Counted from the first letter of the stretch, positions 34,213 to 46,548 are shown. The stretch is 64,000 nucleotides of DNA from Diphasiastrum complanatum (GCA_029204225.1 CM055113.1:21225798-21289797); one strand, 5' to 3'. Notes: generated from the letters alone by a model not told the origin. Program-made: numbers and translations.

Positions 34213-35150
34213 TTATATTCTTGGCATTAGGTGTACAATTGGTACGACATATGCAGTCGGCTTCAAATGCCCCAATGAGGTTATTAGGCTCCAATTATTA
34301 CAAAAGCTTAGACCAGGTTGAGTAAGAATCAACCACACGAGGCCCTTGATTAGCTTTGTGTGGAGAGTAGTGTCCTCACAGGATGTTTCACTATCTCTTA
34401 TAGCTACCTTACAATTGCTTCCAATGGAGTTGACTTGCAAGTATCCATACTAAGTCATGTAAGAATAGATTTACAATACTTTTCTTGGCTAATAAAATTT
34501 GTGTTCTAGTCTCTATAGACCTCTATCCCTAATACATAATGCAATAAACTAACATCTTTCATTTCCAACTCTTTGTCAAGTGCTAACTTGATCTTACCAA
34601 TTTCTACACCAGTATTTCTTGTGAGAACAATGCCATCAACATACAATATAAAAAAGTGATGTGAACTCCATTAAACATGAAGTAAAGAGAGTACCATGCT
34701 CATGATGAATCCAAGATCAAGCAAGAAAGTGTGGAATCGAGCATACCAAGATCTTGGGCCTTGCTTGAGCCCATGCCTCTTCTCAAAAAGCAAACGAGAT
34801 CTTCCTTACCATACTCCATGTAGCCTCTAGTTGCTCCATATAGATTTCCTCATTCAAGTTGCCATTCAAAAAGCATTAATGACATCCAATTGAAAGATGC
34901 ACTTTGCCAAAGGTTCTCTCATAATCAATCAAGCATGTCCTTTCACTACCAAGCAAGCCTTGTGCTTTGTAATGCTCCCATTTGCATGGTTTTTTGTTTT
35001 GTACACCCATAAACATCCAATAGGCTTTTTTTCAAGTGAGTATATACCAATTTCCAAGTGCCATATCTCCAGGTTTTTCATCATTTGCCTTCTCCCAAAT
35101 GTCATCATCTTTTGCTTCACTAATCAAAGTGTAAAGCTCCAAATTTTGTG
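34213..35150 (-). pseudogene. Copia reverse transcriptase relic
   Basis: Minus strand, right to left: the RT start KKPIGCLWVYKTKNHANGSI with TKHKACLVVKGHA (35120-34929), matching 'KPIG.KWV.K.K...DGS..R.KARLV.KG'; a decayed middle; then the catalytic block near 34660-34540, where LYVDGIVL replaces the usual YVDD, followed by IGKIKLALDKELEMKD; then GLVWLILTQPGLSF near 34340. Frameshifts separate these pieces. No LTR, integrase or RNase H is attached. Confidence 0.75.
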
Positions 35151-36500
35151 ATAGAATTTTTGGGCTCAAAGTAGCATTTACGACATAATTGTATATAGAT
35201 TTTCACTTTTGATTATATATGATGCATTTCAATGTTCTTTGGTATACAGTCTTTAGATTTTTATAACTTGCAGAACTTTGATGCCGACTTGCTAACATGA
35301 TATAAAGCATTGGTGATCCCACTGTCTACATCATTAAATGGAAATCCCAATTACAACACTAGACAGAATTTAAATGACTTAAAAAGCTCAACTCAAACAC
35401 TGTTGCAAAATTTAAAATGAATACCTGAGTTTCACATGCTATCCATTCAACTCAAAGATTCTGAAGAATGATAATGGAATGATAGTAACTGCTTTGTAAA
35501 GAATATGGTAATACTAAAAACAGAAAGAGTTTTATAGCCTTATAAATCTGACTGGTCTCCTTGAAAAATATCAAACCCAATAAAAAATAATAACTTCCCA
35601 GACCTTGCAAAAATCAAGCACCAGCTACTTTCATGCTCAAAAACTTTCCAAATGTTGTGATACTGTATTTTATTACTTAAAAACTAACAGAATGAAGCAT
35701 CATCTAGTCAGGCATTAAAAGTCACAGTAAGTGATAATAAGGGACAATTTATAAGTAGGTAGAAACTGTTATTCATAGAGAACAGCAATTTCAAAAGCTG
35801 ACCAAAAACCCAAAACATAACATGAATTTCAAGTACCCTATATGTGTCGAAGTTGCATATGCACATGAACTAGATCAATAAATGGCTCAAACTTCTTGTA
35901 TAACATGGACAAGTTCAGGTGGTTCTAGAGCAGGTCCAGAAAAGCATTCGTCCATGCTGCTTACATAGGAGATAAATGAGGACACTAGTAGATCTACAAC
36001 ACTAAGTGGATGCGTTTTAGAGGAAGTATTTGTTGTGATGTTACTGCAGTATGTGTGGTGCTTTGGAAGACTTTTTGAGCTACAAATGAGTTAGCACAAC
36101 TTGCACGCAAATGCTGCTTTTCCAAGTCCCAATTGGATGCATCAGCTCTGAAACCATGGCTTATTAAGAAACCCAACAAAATAGATCTCAAGTACAGTTT
36201 TGCTACAAACTACCAAAGAAATGATTGGCTACCTTCACCCATAACATTAACTTCATGGCAACAATTACAATGTGAATGACCAGATCTGACTGCCACACTT
36301 ATAGTATCAATCAAAACACACGCAATGTGTAACATATGCCAAATCCTTAAGATTGGAACTGCTTGCTCACTCTTTGACAATCGAGAATTTTGTTACACAG
36401 CTAATTTGCAAGGTTGAAAACAGGATAAATATAACAATTTTGTTACCCTTGTGCTAAGGTAATCTGATAATCCTATCACTTGTCTTCTCTTGACATTGAC
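35151..36500. other. Non-coding 3' flank of the reticulon-like gene
   Basis: No convincing open frame. The right part (roughly 36200-36500) probably includes the 3' untranslated region of the minus-strand gene that ends at 36501. Confidence 0.45.
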
Positions 36501-38766
36501 TCATGTCCAACCATTATTACCATTGCTCTGAGTTTCCTCCAGTTTCTTATTGAGAATTGTCGAAGTCCCACACTTGGCATTTGGCTTCAATTTTGAGACG
36601 AGGAAAGGAACAATGAAAGCAAACCATAGAGCTGCAATATCGCAATGGAAAGTCAAACAATCAGTTTACATCGCACAATTAGTAAATTATTTTTCAAGGC
36701 CCAAAAGTGCCTCTAACCAGAAACAAGACCATAGAAAAGATATTATGCTTACTGACATGACATTAAATTTCCACCAAAGAATTTCTTATAGAGCCTGAAT
36801 ATTCGACAAAACCTGATATACCTATGTAAAGAACAGTCGCGCCTGATAAAGCCCTTCCAAGTGCAGATGTCAGGTAAAGGAAGAAGACCACCTGAAAATC
36901 TCATCATCACAGACAATAAAGCACATTGCACATCAAACTTAAGTGAAATTTGGACTTAAAAAATGCATACATATAAGCTGAGCCTTTGCAGAAAAACCAA
37001 TGGGTTTCCATATTGACTTTACTGTTGTCTCCTCAGCACGCTGGTTTCTGAGATCCTAAGAAACAAATCTAAAAACTGCAACAAGATGCATTTGAGCATC
37101 CTTTTTACAAAAAGACGTGAGCTTACAATGTCAATATGACAACTACCAGCAAGTAACATAGGTCCAGCATAGCCATACAAACTTAGGGGCTAGGCAACAT
37201 GCTAATAAACTAGAGCCCTATGCAATATTATCATCAGTGCATCACCTTGAAAAAAAGCTTATAATCTGATCCACTTGCGGCTACCCTTAAAACCCCTTCT
37301 GTAGCTCCCATGGTATTTGCCACACATGCAACAAGGCAAGTGGCTGAATCTTGAGACACTTGCCATTCCAAAGGATCAACTGGAACACTGTATGAAAAAT
37401 GCGCGATGTTATCAGAAGAGATTAAAAGATGCAAAATCACGTGAACTTATACCTCTATTTCCAACCAATTCATCCATTCAAGCTGGTTCTGAATCGGCTT
37501 CCAACTTCACAAATCAGACGATAGGATTTTAATATAAACATAAAGCATTTTTGTTACATATACTCACAGCAAAAACACAATCGTTGGTTTATGCCTAAAG
37601 AATACATACTGCACATTCTCAATACAACTACAGTTATTTGAGTCCTCTCCACAATGATTGTCAATAATAAGATCAATCATGATTTATCATATATCTCAAT
37701 TCCAAACAACTTGACATATGACATAATTGAACATAATGAACACTCGTCACTATGGTGTAAGTTGTAACTTAGTAATGAATGACTCATGATATGAAATCAA
37801 AATTCCAACATAGAATGGTTATGATCCCTTTTTTTTCTGAATAATGTCTACCAACATAACAAAGGAGATGTGCAATGTTCAACCCTAACCAACCACAAAC
37901 TCTTAGACCATCAACATATCATGCATAGTGTGTGGACTAGTGTTCGGGTGGGCATCAAATTTTTTGATACCAGCTGGGGCCGGCTCATTCAAATTACACA
38001 TTATGTCACTTATGGTCACTCTTAGGATAGTGTTTGGAGTGGTCAAGATAGAGCTACGCACTATCCCAGAGATTTTAAAGTTGATGACTAGGTATATCTT
38101 AGAATACTTAAAGATTCATGTTACCGGAAAGCATTATAAGCTGTCTACCCAATATTGTGGACAATTTTTTTTATTTCAAAATATAAAACAACAAAATTAT
38201 CATAGAGTTGGCGATTTATTTTTGTTAAAATTTATAAGTATAGCAAAGTCGAACAAAAAATAGTTTCACGTATTGAATATTTCTTTTACATAAAGTTAAA
38301 TAGTCAGTCGTGTATCAATATGAGGAAGCATATGAGTTCTAGACTGGTAGAAACTGGGCTGGCATATTTAAATTCTTCTGAGATTTGAACAATTAGACCA
38401 AACCATTACCAGATTCAAACCATTCTCTTTAAGCTACGAACTGGCATCATATTTTGCTACCCCTGATTGACAAAAAAATTAGAAACATAGCAAATATAAA
38501 ATGCAAAATAACTAGGTTAAGTAAGACTAGATTTGCCAGCACCGCACGCTTTCGTACCAGACATTCAGATGGCGGAAAAGCATCCCAAGAATTGCAAGAG
38601 AGCAAATGAACACGATTATCACATCGCAAACTAACGAAACCAGGCTACAATTCCGAGCTGTACAATGATAGTAAACCAAGCTGCCACACGCAAGGACCAG
38701 CAAAGCCATGCCTGGCCTCCTCCACAACACAATTTCTTTCAATGACGTTATCCCCGCAGACCCCAT
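36501..38766 (-). CDS. Reticulon-like protein, four exons
   Basis: Spliced by eye on the minus strand: 38558-38766, 37246-37387, 36822-36891, 36501-36631; every intron is GT-AG and the sum (552 bp) gives an unbroken 183-residue frame. Reticulons are ER membrane proteins that shape tubules. The protein starts MGSAGITSLKEIVLWRRPG, typical of the reticulon domain start, then a long hydrophobic hairpin (GMALLVLACGSLVYY ... LVCDVIIVFICSLAILGMLF), a loop with VPVDPLEWQVSQDSA and ANTMGATEGVLRVAASG, and a second hairpin (KVVFFLYLTSALGRALSG ... IALWFAFIVPFLVSKLK), then a short polar tail. The loop and 'ALGR..SG..V' block resemble plant RTNLB members with short N-termini. The ATG at 38766 is the first after an in-frame stop. 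Intron 1 holds a gypsy relic. Exon 3-4 boundaries are the least certain. Confidence 0.85.
37928..38200 (+). pseudogene. Gypsy integrase C-terminal scrap inside intron 1
   Basis: The plus strand resembles the integrase end of the gypsy fragment at 56090-56270: AGATAGAGCTA(C/A)GCACTAT, GTATATCTTAGAATAC and GCATTATAA(G/A)CTGTCTACC-type blocks are shared. In the decayed frames it corresponds to the 'DRA..YAD', 'V.L...' and 'KL..RYCGPF' module. It is antisense to the reticulon-like gene and lies wholly inside its first intron. Confidence 0.65.
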
Positions 38767-39166
38767 GCCGAGCAGTATCAACTACAAGAAATTTTCTCAC
38801 ATCCTTTGCATACAAAACCTACTATCTGTATTTTCACTTTACGAATGGACGCCTGGGATTTCAATCGAACATAAAATATGATAATCCCTTCCTGTTTTGC
38901 TATCACGTAGGCTTCTGCTTGAAAGGAAAGGTGATCTGCAGCTGCATTTTTGAGGCTAATTTGATGCATAAAGATCAGCGGACAGTTTTGCTCCCTGATT
39001 CCTCCGATTTTGCATCATATCCAATATAACGTAGCAATCTGCGTATGATTTCTTCAGCCTGCCTGGATCACAATACGTAGATAGCGCGCTTCTTCTCAGA
39101 TTTTCAAGCGCTTTGGTGCGATCGATGCTATGCTGCTGCTGCTAACGCTAGAAATTAAGCTCGTCT

Positions 39167-39206
<40 letters not shown>

Positions 39207-39300
39207 TCTTCTTCTTCTTTTTTTTTTTTTTTTTTTTTGCTTGAACGGGGGTTGACTAGAGGCGGTCCTTCCTTTATATATATAGTACACGGGCAAGGTC
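38767..39300 (-). promoter_or_regulatory. Upstream region of the reticulon-like gene
   Basis: A TATATATATAAAGG sequence on the minus strand (plus 39273-39286) is a plausible TATA box, about 510 bases before the start codon. Between it and the ATG the minus strand has an A-run, (GAA)n and (GA)n, which would be in the 5' untranslated region. A 5' intron in this interval cannot be excluded. Assignment is by position and motif only. Confidence 0.4.
39170..39238. repeat. (CT)n-(CTT)n-(T)n tract
   Basis: About 35 bases of CT, then five CTT units, then about 20 T. In the transcribed orientation of the reticulon-like gene it is A-run, GAA and GA. Confidence 0.95.
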
Positions 39301-39353
39301 TTCACTAGATAGAGATGACACATATTTGTGTTTTTTGGCCTTTCCTTGAGCAG

Positions 39354-39515
39354 GGCCCATGGTGTAGTTCCCACTCTTTGTCGAGATAAACTACACTCTT
39401 TGTCGAGATGATTTGATCCCACTTTGGTATCCACGGCCCGTGGTGTAGTTCCCACTCTTTGTCGAGATAAACTACACTCTTTGTCGAGATAATTTGATCC
39501 CACTTTCGTATCCGT
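39354..39515 (+). repeat. Tandem duplication, about 81-bp unit
   Basis: Two copies starting GGCCC(A/G)TGGTGTAGTTCCC at about 39354 and 39435. Each copy holds two smaller repeats of ACTCTTTGTCGAGAT(A/G). Copies differ at a few positions. Confidence 0.9.
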
Positions 39516-39566
39516 GAGGGCCTTGTGGGTTCATGTGGGTTTTGATGTGACCCTAATATGTGCGGA

Positions 39567-39960
39567 TCTCAGAAAGGCGTAGATGTTATCGCTATGATGA
39601 TGATTGTAGTGTGTTATGAGAACAAGAAAGAGTGAGTAAAATCAAATAATTCAAGATACAATAATGTGCAAGAAAAATCCTACCTTATGCTTCAATAAAA
39701 TGAGTTGAGTACAATGATTCTTGATGAATTTGGTGTGCATGATAAGCTAGCATATAGATCACTACAATGTCTATCATGAAATAACTTATGATCGTACGTA
39801 GCATTATGTGTCTCACACTACTTTGCACACTGAAAACCCCCTTGTGATCACCTCTAAATGATCATTCTCTTGCTCTCTACACCTCACAACATGCATTGTC
39901 TCATCACCGACTGAACGTTTTGATGTTGGCATTTAGTCACTATTTATTGACGAACTACCC
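39567..39960. repeat. Left copy of outer direct repeat
   Basis: From GGCGTAGATGTTATCGCTAT to about TTTAGTCACTATTTATTGACGAACTA. Repeated in the same orientation at 47397-47797 with scattered differences. Probably LTRs, or parts of LTRs, of an older element that received the copia at 40404-47249; no coding sequence of that older element is left. Confidence 0.75.
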
Positions 39961-40398
39961 ATCTTGTAATCTTCTGATCAAATGTAAAATTATAATAGAT
40001 GGTAGTGATTATGACTAACAAAGCCTTATTACAGTTCGTGACTTTGAAAGGTGCCATAGAAGTTGATCGTGAGCAGACTGTCGTTATTGCGTTTGTTATC
40101 TGCGACAAATACATTGTATTTATGTAGATGTTGGAAATTTCGCATTTTTCGAGAACTTAAGAAGGCGCAAAACGACGAGATTTGCATGTAATTTTGATCC
40201 TTTGCACTTTTATCATTTTTCGCTTGAGCTGAAACTTCGTGTAAATCTGTAGGTAGTTGAACTGTCGAAATCGTGAGTAAATATGCAGTGTTGCAGATTT
40301 TCAGCTTTTTCGCCTGTGTAGAATCCTTTGTCTTTCTGCATAATTCTTTTGATAGCTGATAACGTAGGAGTCAATGACATCCGTTCTACTACCTTCTT
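39961..40398. other. Non-coding flank of the copia insertion
   Basis: No gene. Contains TTTGATAGCTGATAACGTAG ... GTCAATGACATCC (40348-40400), which recurs at 47338-47392 beyond the copia insertion, so the pre-insertion locus had a local duplication. Confidence 0.5.
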
Positions 40399-40403
40399 GA
40401 GGT

Positions 40404-40645
40404 TGAAGCAAACTGATCGTTTCTACCTCAACTGTAGCTAGCAAAGTTTAGGATGCGAAAGCATTGTTCTGTAACTGTCGCGTTTTTTGCAAAAATGCGA
40501 AGTATACGAAACTTAGTGTATTTTACACATCTAAGCTCATTTATGCAATTGTCACATTTTTCGGGAAAGCAAAAAATGCGAAATAGATGAAGCTATGTGT
40601 AATTTTGCACGTTTTAACTGCAGTAAAAAATATGCAAAAAGGTTG
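40404..40645 (-). repeat. Truncated 3' LTR of copia
   Basis: TGAAGCAAACTGATCGTTTC onwards matches the start of the LTR at 46508, including GCGTTTTTTGCAAAAATGCG. Similarity ends near 40645, inside a frame that continues from integrase. Confidence 0.85.
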
Positions 40646-41607
40646 AATCTCTGCTTACTTGCACCTTATTGGTTTCAGGATCATACAACCTGTAGCCAGG
40701 TGAATTGATTGCATATCCCACAAATATCATGGGTCTTGATTTTTCATCAAGCTTGGACCTCTTTTCCTGAGGCACATGCATGTATGCCCTACAACCAAAC
40801 ACTCTGATATGCGACAGGTTGGGTTTGTCACCAGTCCAGGCTTCATAGGGTGTGACATTGCTTACAACAGCTGTCAAGCTCCTATTTTGTATATAGACGG
40901 CTGTTAGTATAGCTTCTACCCAAAATTTCTTTGACAGCTTCGCCTGCGCCATTATGCACCTTGCTGCTTCCATCAGGGTCCGATTCTTTCTTTCTGCTAC
41001 CCCGTTCTGCTGTGGTGTGTAAGGCACAATATATTGTCTTTCAATTCCTTCATGCTGGCAGAAGTTCTTGAATTCTATACTGGTGTATTCTCCATATTAT
41101 CAGATCTCAAAACTTTGATTTTTCTTCCTGTTTGTGTTTTAGCTAAACTTTTGAACTGTTTAAAACTGTAAACACATCAGACCTTTTTTTCAAGAAGTAG
41201 ACAAATGTCATGTGTGTGTAATCATCAATAAATGTAGCGAAATACTGCGATCCGGATATAGATGGAACCTTCATAGGCCCACATAGATCGCTATGTATCA
41301 GCCCAAGAATCTCCTTCGCCCGTACTCCTTTGAATTTGAAGGGTTCACGGTGCTACTTGCCCCTCAAACATGATTCACACAGACTGATCTTTCCGTTAGT
41401 CACGTCCATGTCTTCTGTCATTTTGCTTTGACATTCTGTAGAGTGTGCTGATGCTGCAATGGCACATCCTCTTGTGCCATAGTTTATTCTTGTTTTCTTC
41501 ATCTGAAGTGACAAGAACCTAATCAGTGGGATTTTGGACACTTGTTCGATACAAGTTGCCTTTTCTTTCAGTTGTCACTAGGATCTGGTTGGTATAGTTG
41601 AAATTTT
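40614..41607 (-). pseudogene. Copia pre-integrase and integrase
   Basis: Minus strand, right to left: pre-integrase region (NYTNQILVTTERKGNLYRTS near 41600-41530, then the zinc finger with SLCESCLRGK at about 41355), a degraded integrase core, and an open segment 41027-40614 with YTPQQNGVAERKNRTLMEAA, FWVEAILTAVYIQNR, PYEAWTGDKPNLSHIRVFGC and KLDEKSRPMIFVGY. The core between 41340 and 41030 has frameshifts. It ends in the truncated LTR. Confidence 0.85.
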
Positions 41608-41608
41608 G

Positions 41609-42067
41609 TTAGGATTTAGTGCAGTATGTAGATCACATCACACAATCACCATAGCCACTCCTCACAAGCTCTCAAAGATGGCACAACAAAAGTTAAGTCT
41701 ATTATGAAGAAACACTGTACATATAGCAAAGCCCCAAACTGCATGGGCTCAACAGGTGTCACTAAACTGGCCTACCACCTGCCAAACTAGAGTTAGGCCC
41801 AATATGGCCACATATACTGACAAACCCAGGACATGCCCCTGAGTATAGCATAATGAACTCAAAATCACTGTACAGGCTAACTTCTTCCTACGTGTGGCTA
41901 CCCGGCTAACCCAAGTAGCCGTCTACGGGATCAGTGCCCTATCAATATATCCTAACGGGTCACGTCCCGAACACAACCATATACAGTAAACCAAATAAAC
42001 TGTACACCAATTACATCATCACATTTAGAACTTACATAAAATGTATATCAGATTACTCTGATTCTAA
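41609..42067 (-). repeat. LTR of the non-coding insert
   Basis: Starts TTAGGATTTAG, ends GATTCTAA. It resembles the LTR at 51029-51295 in its ends and in ACACTGTACATATAG, whose reverse complement gives a TATA-like TATATGTAC. Confidence 0.6.
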
Positions 42068-45000
42068 CTCTCTCCCTTAAGCTCAAATGTGATAAGAGTG
42101 AAAAACAATAATTTGTAGCAACGTCTGGAGTGTCCAAAAGATGTTATGCATATCCTGATACTTTGTACTTGACTCACACTCAAGCACACCAACAAACCAC
42201 CAGGTTTGACTCACAAAGTATCATGTAAACACAATGCTCATACAGAGAGTCTACCATACTCTCGACCAACTGACTCGTCCCCAATCCAACTTGAACACAA
42301 GTGGACCACATGAGCGACATGGCTCAAACTGAGGAAATCCCACTGCCACCATGAGACTTACATCCTCCATCTAGCTAGGCTGACATCCTATCAGACACTT
42401 ACAAGCACAAACTTGTAAAGCTGACATAAATGAGCGATTGAGGCTCAACCTGAGGAAATCTTACTGCCACCATAAGATTGCACCCTCACCAGATAGACAA
42501 CTAGTAGACAATGACAAGTCAATGAGCATAAAATGACTACTTTGTTTCACTGTAGCAAATGCACAACCACATAAAACTCCGACTTAGATCTAGAATCCCG
42601 TGACAAGGCAACATGCAAGCCCACACACACTCATGCAAACCAACACGAATGATAAAGCGTCAAATACATGACCAAGGCCTGTCCATAAGTGGTATCCTGT
42701 CGTACCAACACTGTGCCACCTGTAGATCCGCTGCTACACCACCGGTCACCAAATCAGGTTCTCAACCATGGCCTGCACCTGTAACCAAGATGCCCTCACG
42801 TCCAAGCATATCACATAGATGTCCTCATACATCATCCAAGATCAACCATCTCGAACCAACGAGTGCTCCAAGTCTCATCTCTGATGTATCTCCCAAACAA
42901 AGCTATGCTCCAAGCCGCTTTGCCCTGACATCCTGTCCAATAAGTCCTGAAAGCTGATCCCCATCCATTCCCCATGCTCCAAGCACAAGACTCTACCAAG
43001 GACTCAATGAATGAATGTACACAAACCTCACCATAGGCTATACCTGAGTAGCTCGCCCACCTCCCAGAGATACTGATGACGATCTGTCTGTCCTACATCC
43101 CATGTAAGTTCAACTCTCCATGCTTGACGTTGCCAGCTCTGATTTGACCAGTCTATAGGCCTCCCACCAAGGAGCCTATCTCCCCACAACATCCATCATA
43201 GCGTCCAAGCCAAAGCAAATGCAAACTAGATCCACTATCGTGATGAATAACTCACCCACGATCCATAGCATATCAGGTAGGATATCTCCGGAACCTTATA
43301 CCCTATACCATCTAATCACCAAGTATCCATTACCCGATGATAGCTCCCCAAGAATCTGTCCACCTGTAGTGCAACTAGACTCCAACTAGATCTAACCAAA
43401 AGCTGCATCATGCTTACCAAATAATGATGGATAGAAACAACATGTGACGCCAACCGAGAGACTACTATGCATATAACCATGCAGCTCAGCTGATTACTCG
43501 CCAAAGTATCAGCTGTCACTCTCTGAGCAACCATCTCCATCCCCGTTGGCTTACAACCATGGGCATGCTGGATCCACATCACCCCGTAATGCACTCCATG
43601 CCCTCAGGATATGTACCACCCTAGGTACACTCCTTGCCACCTACCTCCAAGTAGGCTTGACCCGTCCCTAGGTCACCACATGATGCACCAGCTGAAGAAC
43701 ATCGTCCATACATCAAATGACATATCATACCTGAGCAACTGTAGCATCTCCCTGAGTGCCACCCCAATGGACTCGTCATCCACATACTATGCTCACCTGA
43801 TGTCTCCGATCCTGGTCACCATCCTGCTAGACAAGCCGAACTCCAAAGCATCACCTGCTCCACCTAGCTCCTAGCATCTGCTCGCTCTCCCTGGCTATGT
43901 GCCACCAGACACCATGCCAACGCAAGCATATCCCTGAGTCGCCCTCACGGGATCCCGAGACTACTGTCTCCCTGATCATACTGAGGTATATGGCTCTGAG
44001 TGACTTCCTCTAGGCTTCCCCATGATCTCACCACCTGAGAATCTGCACCATGGAAATTCCAACACCTGTGCCAAGCGTAGACTGCTGCAAATACAGACAA
44101 ATGCATGAAAGCTATAGATAACCTATCCACACCCGTGATGGTAGATGCCTCCCCATCGATGCCAATGCCAATGACTGGCTCCCTGCTATAATGCCAACCT
44201 GTACTCCCAAATGAGCAAACCATAAAGTCCTCGCCATCAGTATCCCCTGCAGTAGATCGCTAGCAAAACACCCATCATAGTGTTTGCCTTTCAATCACAC
44301 CTCGTGCGATCTCCATCAGCTCTCCAACCTAGAGTTGGCTCTCAAAGCTTCACGCTTTGACCATTTGCATTTGCAGTGTCCTGATTCTATCATGAATCCC
44401 ACCTGTAAGTCCTGTCCAATATGAAATAGCTGCCCCCTGATGATCATCCCATGTCATCTTGCAGTGCTATCCCTACCAGGTATTCCAATGCCATCCCTGA
44501 TCACAAAGATCTGAGCATCTACCCTGTAGTGCCCACATGTATTCCCCCAAATTAGCTCAAAGCTGCTCCTGTGAATGGTTTCAAACCACTCCCTGAGAAT
44601 ACACTGAGATGTGAACTCCAAAGCCACCATCAAGTGCCTCACATGACTGTGCATGCCAATATCCCTCCAAGTGAACCTGTGAGATCTTCCATGGCCCAAA
44701 CCAAACGATCTGCACCCTGTCATCGCTGGAATCTGCATCTCTGATGCAATATTGATATGGCAAATTGACTTGACTTATCCAAACTGGTAGTTGAAGTGTA
44801 TCTCCTGATGACAAACCTGATACACTGTTCCACAGCTACAATGGCTTGATCAAAATTGACTTACCGACTGCAAAACCACAAAATCATCACACTCACCACT
44901 CGCCAAGAGCATCCAAAGTGTGATTATTGACCCGTTCTTCATTCTCTGCGTGTCCCACACATAGCTCGTCCAATGCAAGTCCGCTATCTTGCCCAATGGC

Positions 45001-45710
45001 TTCCAACTGGCACCACCTCGCACTTCCATCACCTGTGACCACCAATATGTGTGTACCTCCAAGCTAGCCCATATTTCCCTCCGAACGAGAAATTTCCAAG
45101 CTACAGATGCGTGTGTCAATGCAGCTATCACCTGACTCGACAATGCCACTGCCGATCATACCTATGAGAGCGTTCCCCCAAAACGCCACTTGACGTTGGT
45201 TGGTTCGAACCCCAAAAGTTGAACCTGATCACAAGAATTTTTCACCTGTAACTGGCATACCATGCCTACCTCTCACCTGTGATTGCTTGCCTTCTCAAAA
45301 TTGTTGCCAATGATGAGTAGTCACGCAGCCAAACTGCACTTTCGTCGCCAAAACTAGCTTTCTCCACACAATTCCGCTACCATTCGCTCCATACCGCATT
45401 TACCACTTCCAAACACCTTGTTACCCTGTTTGGAGTAAGTAATAATGATTCTGAAACGATAATGCCTCATTGTACCGCCCTGTAGCAGGTTTCACCAGCC
45501 AAAAATTGCCCCGAATTTGGCCCTACGGTACCCAAATGGCGAATGTAGCCCATCACTAGGTCACCTGCACTCCGCTCGACAGAGTGGTGATGAAAACACC
45601 CCGAAACGCGTTTTTCCCTGGTTTGTGATGTCACTCTGTCCGCTGGCTCTGAGCAGCCAGTTTCAGGGGTCATTTTGGCCCAAGGATGACCAAAAAAGGT
45701 ACCTTCTAGC
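41609..45710 (-). mobile_element. Non-coding LTR-type insert inside the copia
   Basis: Interrupts the copia between its zinc knuckles and pre-integrase. At its left end is a 459-bp LTR-like block (41609-42067) with inverted ends TTAG...CTAA, followed by CTCTCTCCCTTAAG, a polypurine tract for a minus-strand element. The rest, to about 45.7 kb, is G-poor and C/A-rich on the plus strand with no frame longer than 115 codons and no gag or pol motif, as in large non-autonomous LTR derivatives. A second LTR was not found at the right end, so that boundary is approximate and the copia protease region missing there may have been lost with it. Confidence 0.6.
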
Positions 45711-46548
45711 TATACTTAGCCCCGAAACCATTTTGCCTTGCAAAAATGAACTGTAACTTCTTGGGATTAAACCAACAATCGAATGCTGAGTGTACCTTTT
45801 TCTTGCAATGGATGCAGATGTCATTGGGATTTCCCCAACAATTTTTTTCTAAGTGGTCGTTCTTCTTGCAGTAGCTGCATACTACATGTGGCTTTGAGCT
45901 GCATTCATTTCTTGTGGAAGATGTGCCTGGCTTCTGCACTCTTACTTTCTATTTTCTTCTGAAAATGGATGCTTGGTCCTCGCTGTCTGGAGAGTCAGTA
46001 TGATCTTTCATGACTTCATCCTTCACAGCTTTAATAGCATCGCTGAATGTCATGTTAGGCATCCTCATGAGTGTTGACCTCAGACTGGAGTAGGGAGATG
46101 GTAGAGTTCTTATAAAGTGTAAGAATTGCTGCCCCGGCAGAATCACATGAGTCTGATTCGCAGCTGCCAATTGATAGAAGATGGCTTTCATCTTCCTAGC
46201 ATGCTGTTTGGCTCGTAGCCTTTCCCACATTTCGTGGCTGGTTTCACAGTCCACGGTGGTCATCATGATGTCTTCTGCAAGTGACAGAGTGATGAGCGCC
46301 ATTGCTCTATCGTTATTCTTTCTCCATTCAGCCAGATTTTGTTGTGGTCTGACTTCTGTTCCATCCACTATGCTCCATAGGCCTTCTCCTTTGAGTAGCA
46401 TCTTCATCTTGTGTTTCCAGACAGCATAGTTGCTGCCATCGAATACACTTACAACATTTTGCTGCAGGTTCGTTGCCATTTGATAGTCTGCAGTGCCCTG
46501 ATACCATTGGAGCAAACTGATCGTTTCTGCCTCAACTGCAGCTAGCAA
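45706..46548 (-). pseudogene. Copia gag with two zinc knuckles
   Basis: Starts near 46480 with MATNLQQNVVSVFDGSNYAV, continuing WKHKMKMLLKGEGLWSIVDG, WRKNNDRAMALITLSLAEDI and CETSHEMWERLRAKQ, a standard copia gag (UBN2 type), open to 45949. After one stop/frameshift come two CX2CX4HX4C zinc knuckles, CSYCKKNDHLEKNC and CIHCKKKVHSAFDC, then FARQNGFGAK and a stop at the edge of the insert. Two knuckles instead of one is less common in copia. Gag binds the RNA and forms the particle. Confidence 0.88.

Noticed and set aside
36749-36931. 60-codon minus frame read straight through reticulon exon 3
   Set aside because: It is in the wrong frame; the frame VVFFLYLTSALGR, bounded by AG and GT, matches the reticulon hairpin and keeps phase with the other exons.
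45195-45225. GGTTCGAACCCC as the T-arm of a tRNA gene
   Set aside because: No acceptor, D or anticodon arms can be drawn around it and there is no B-box partner at the right distance.
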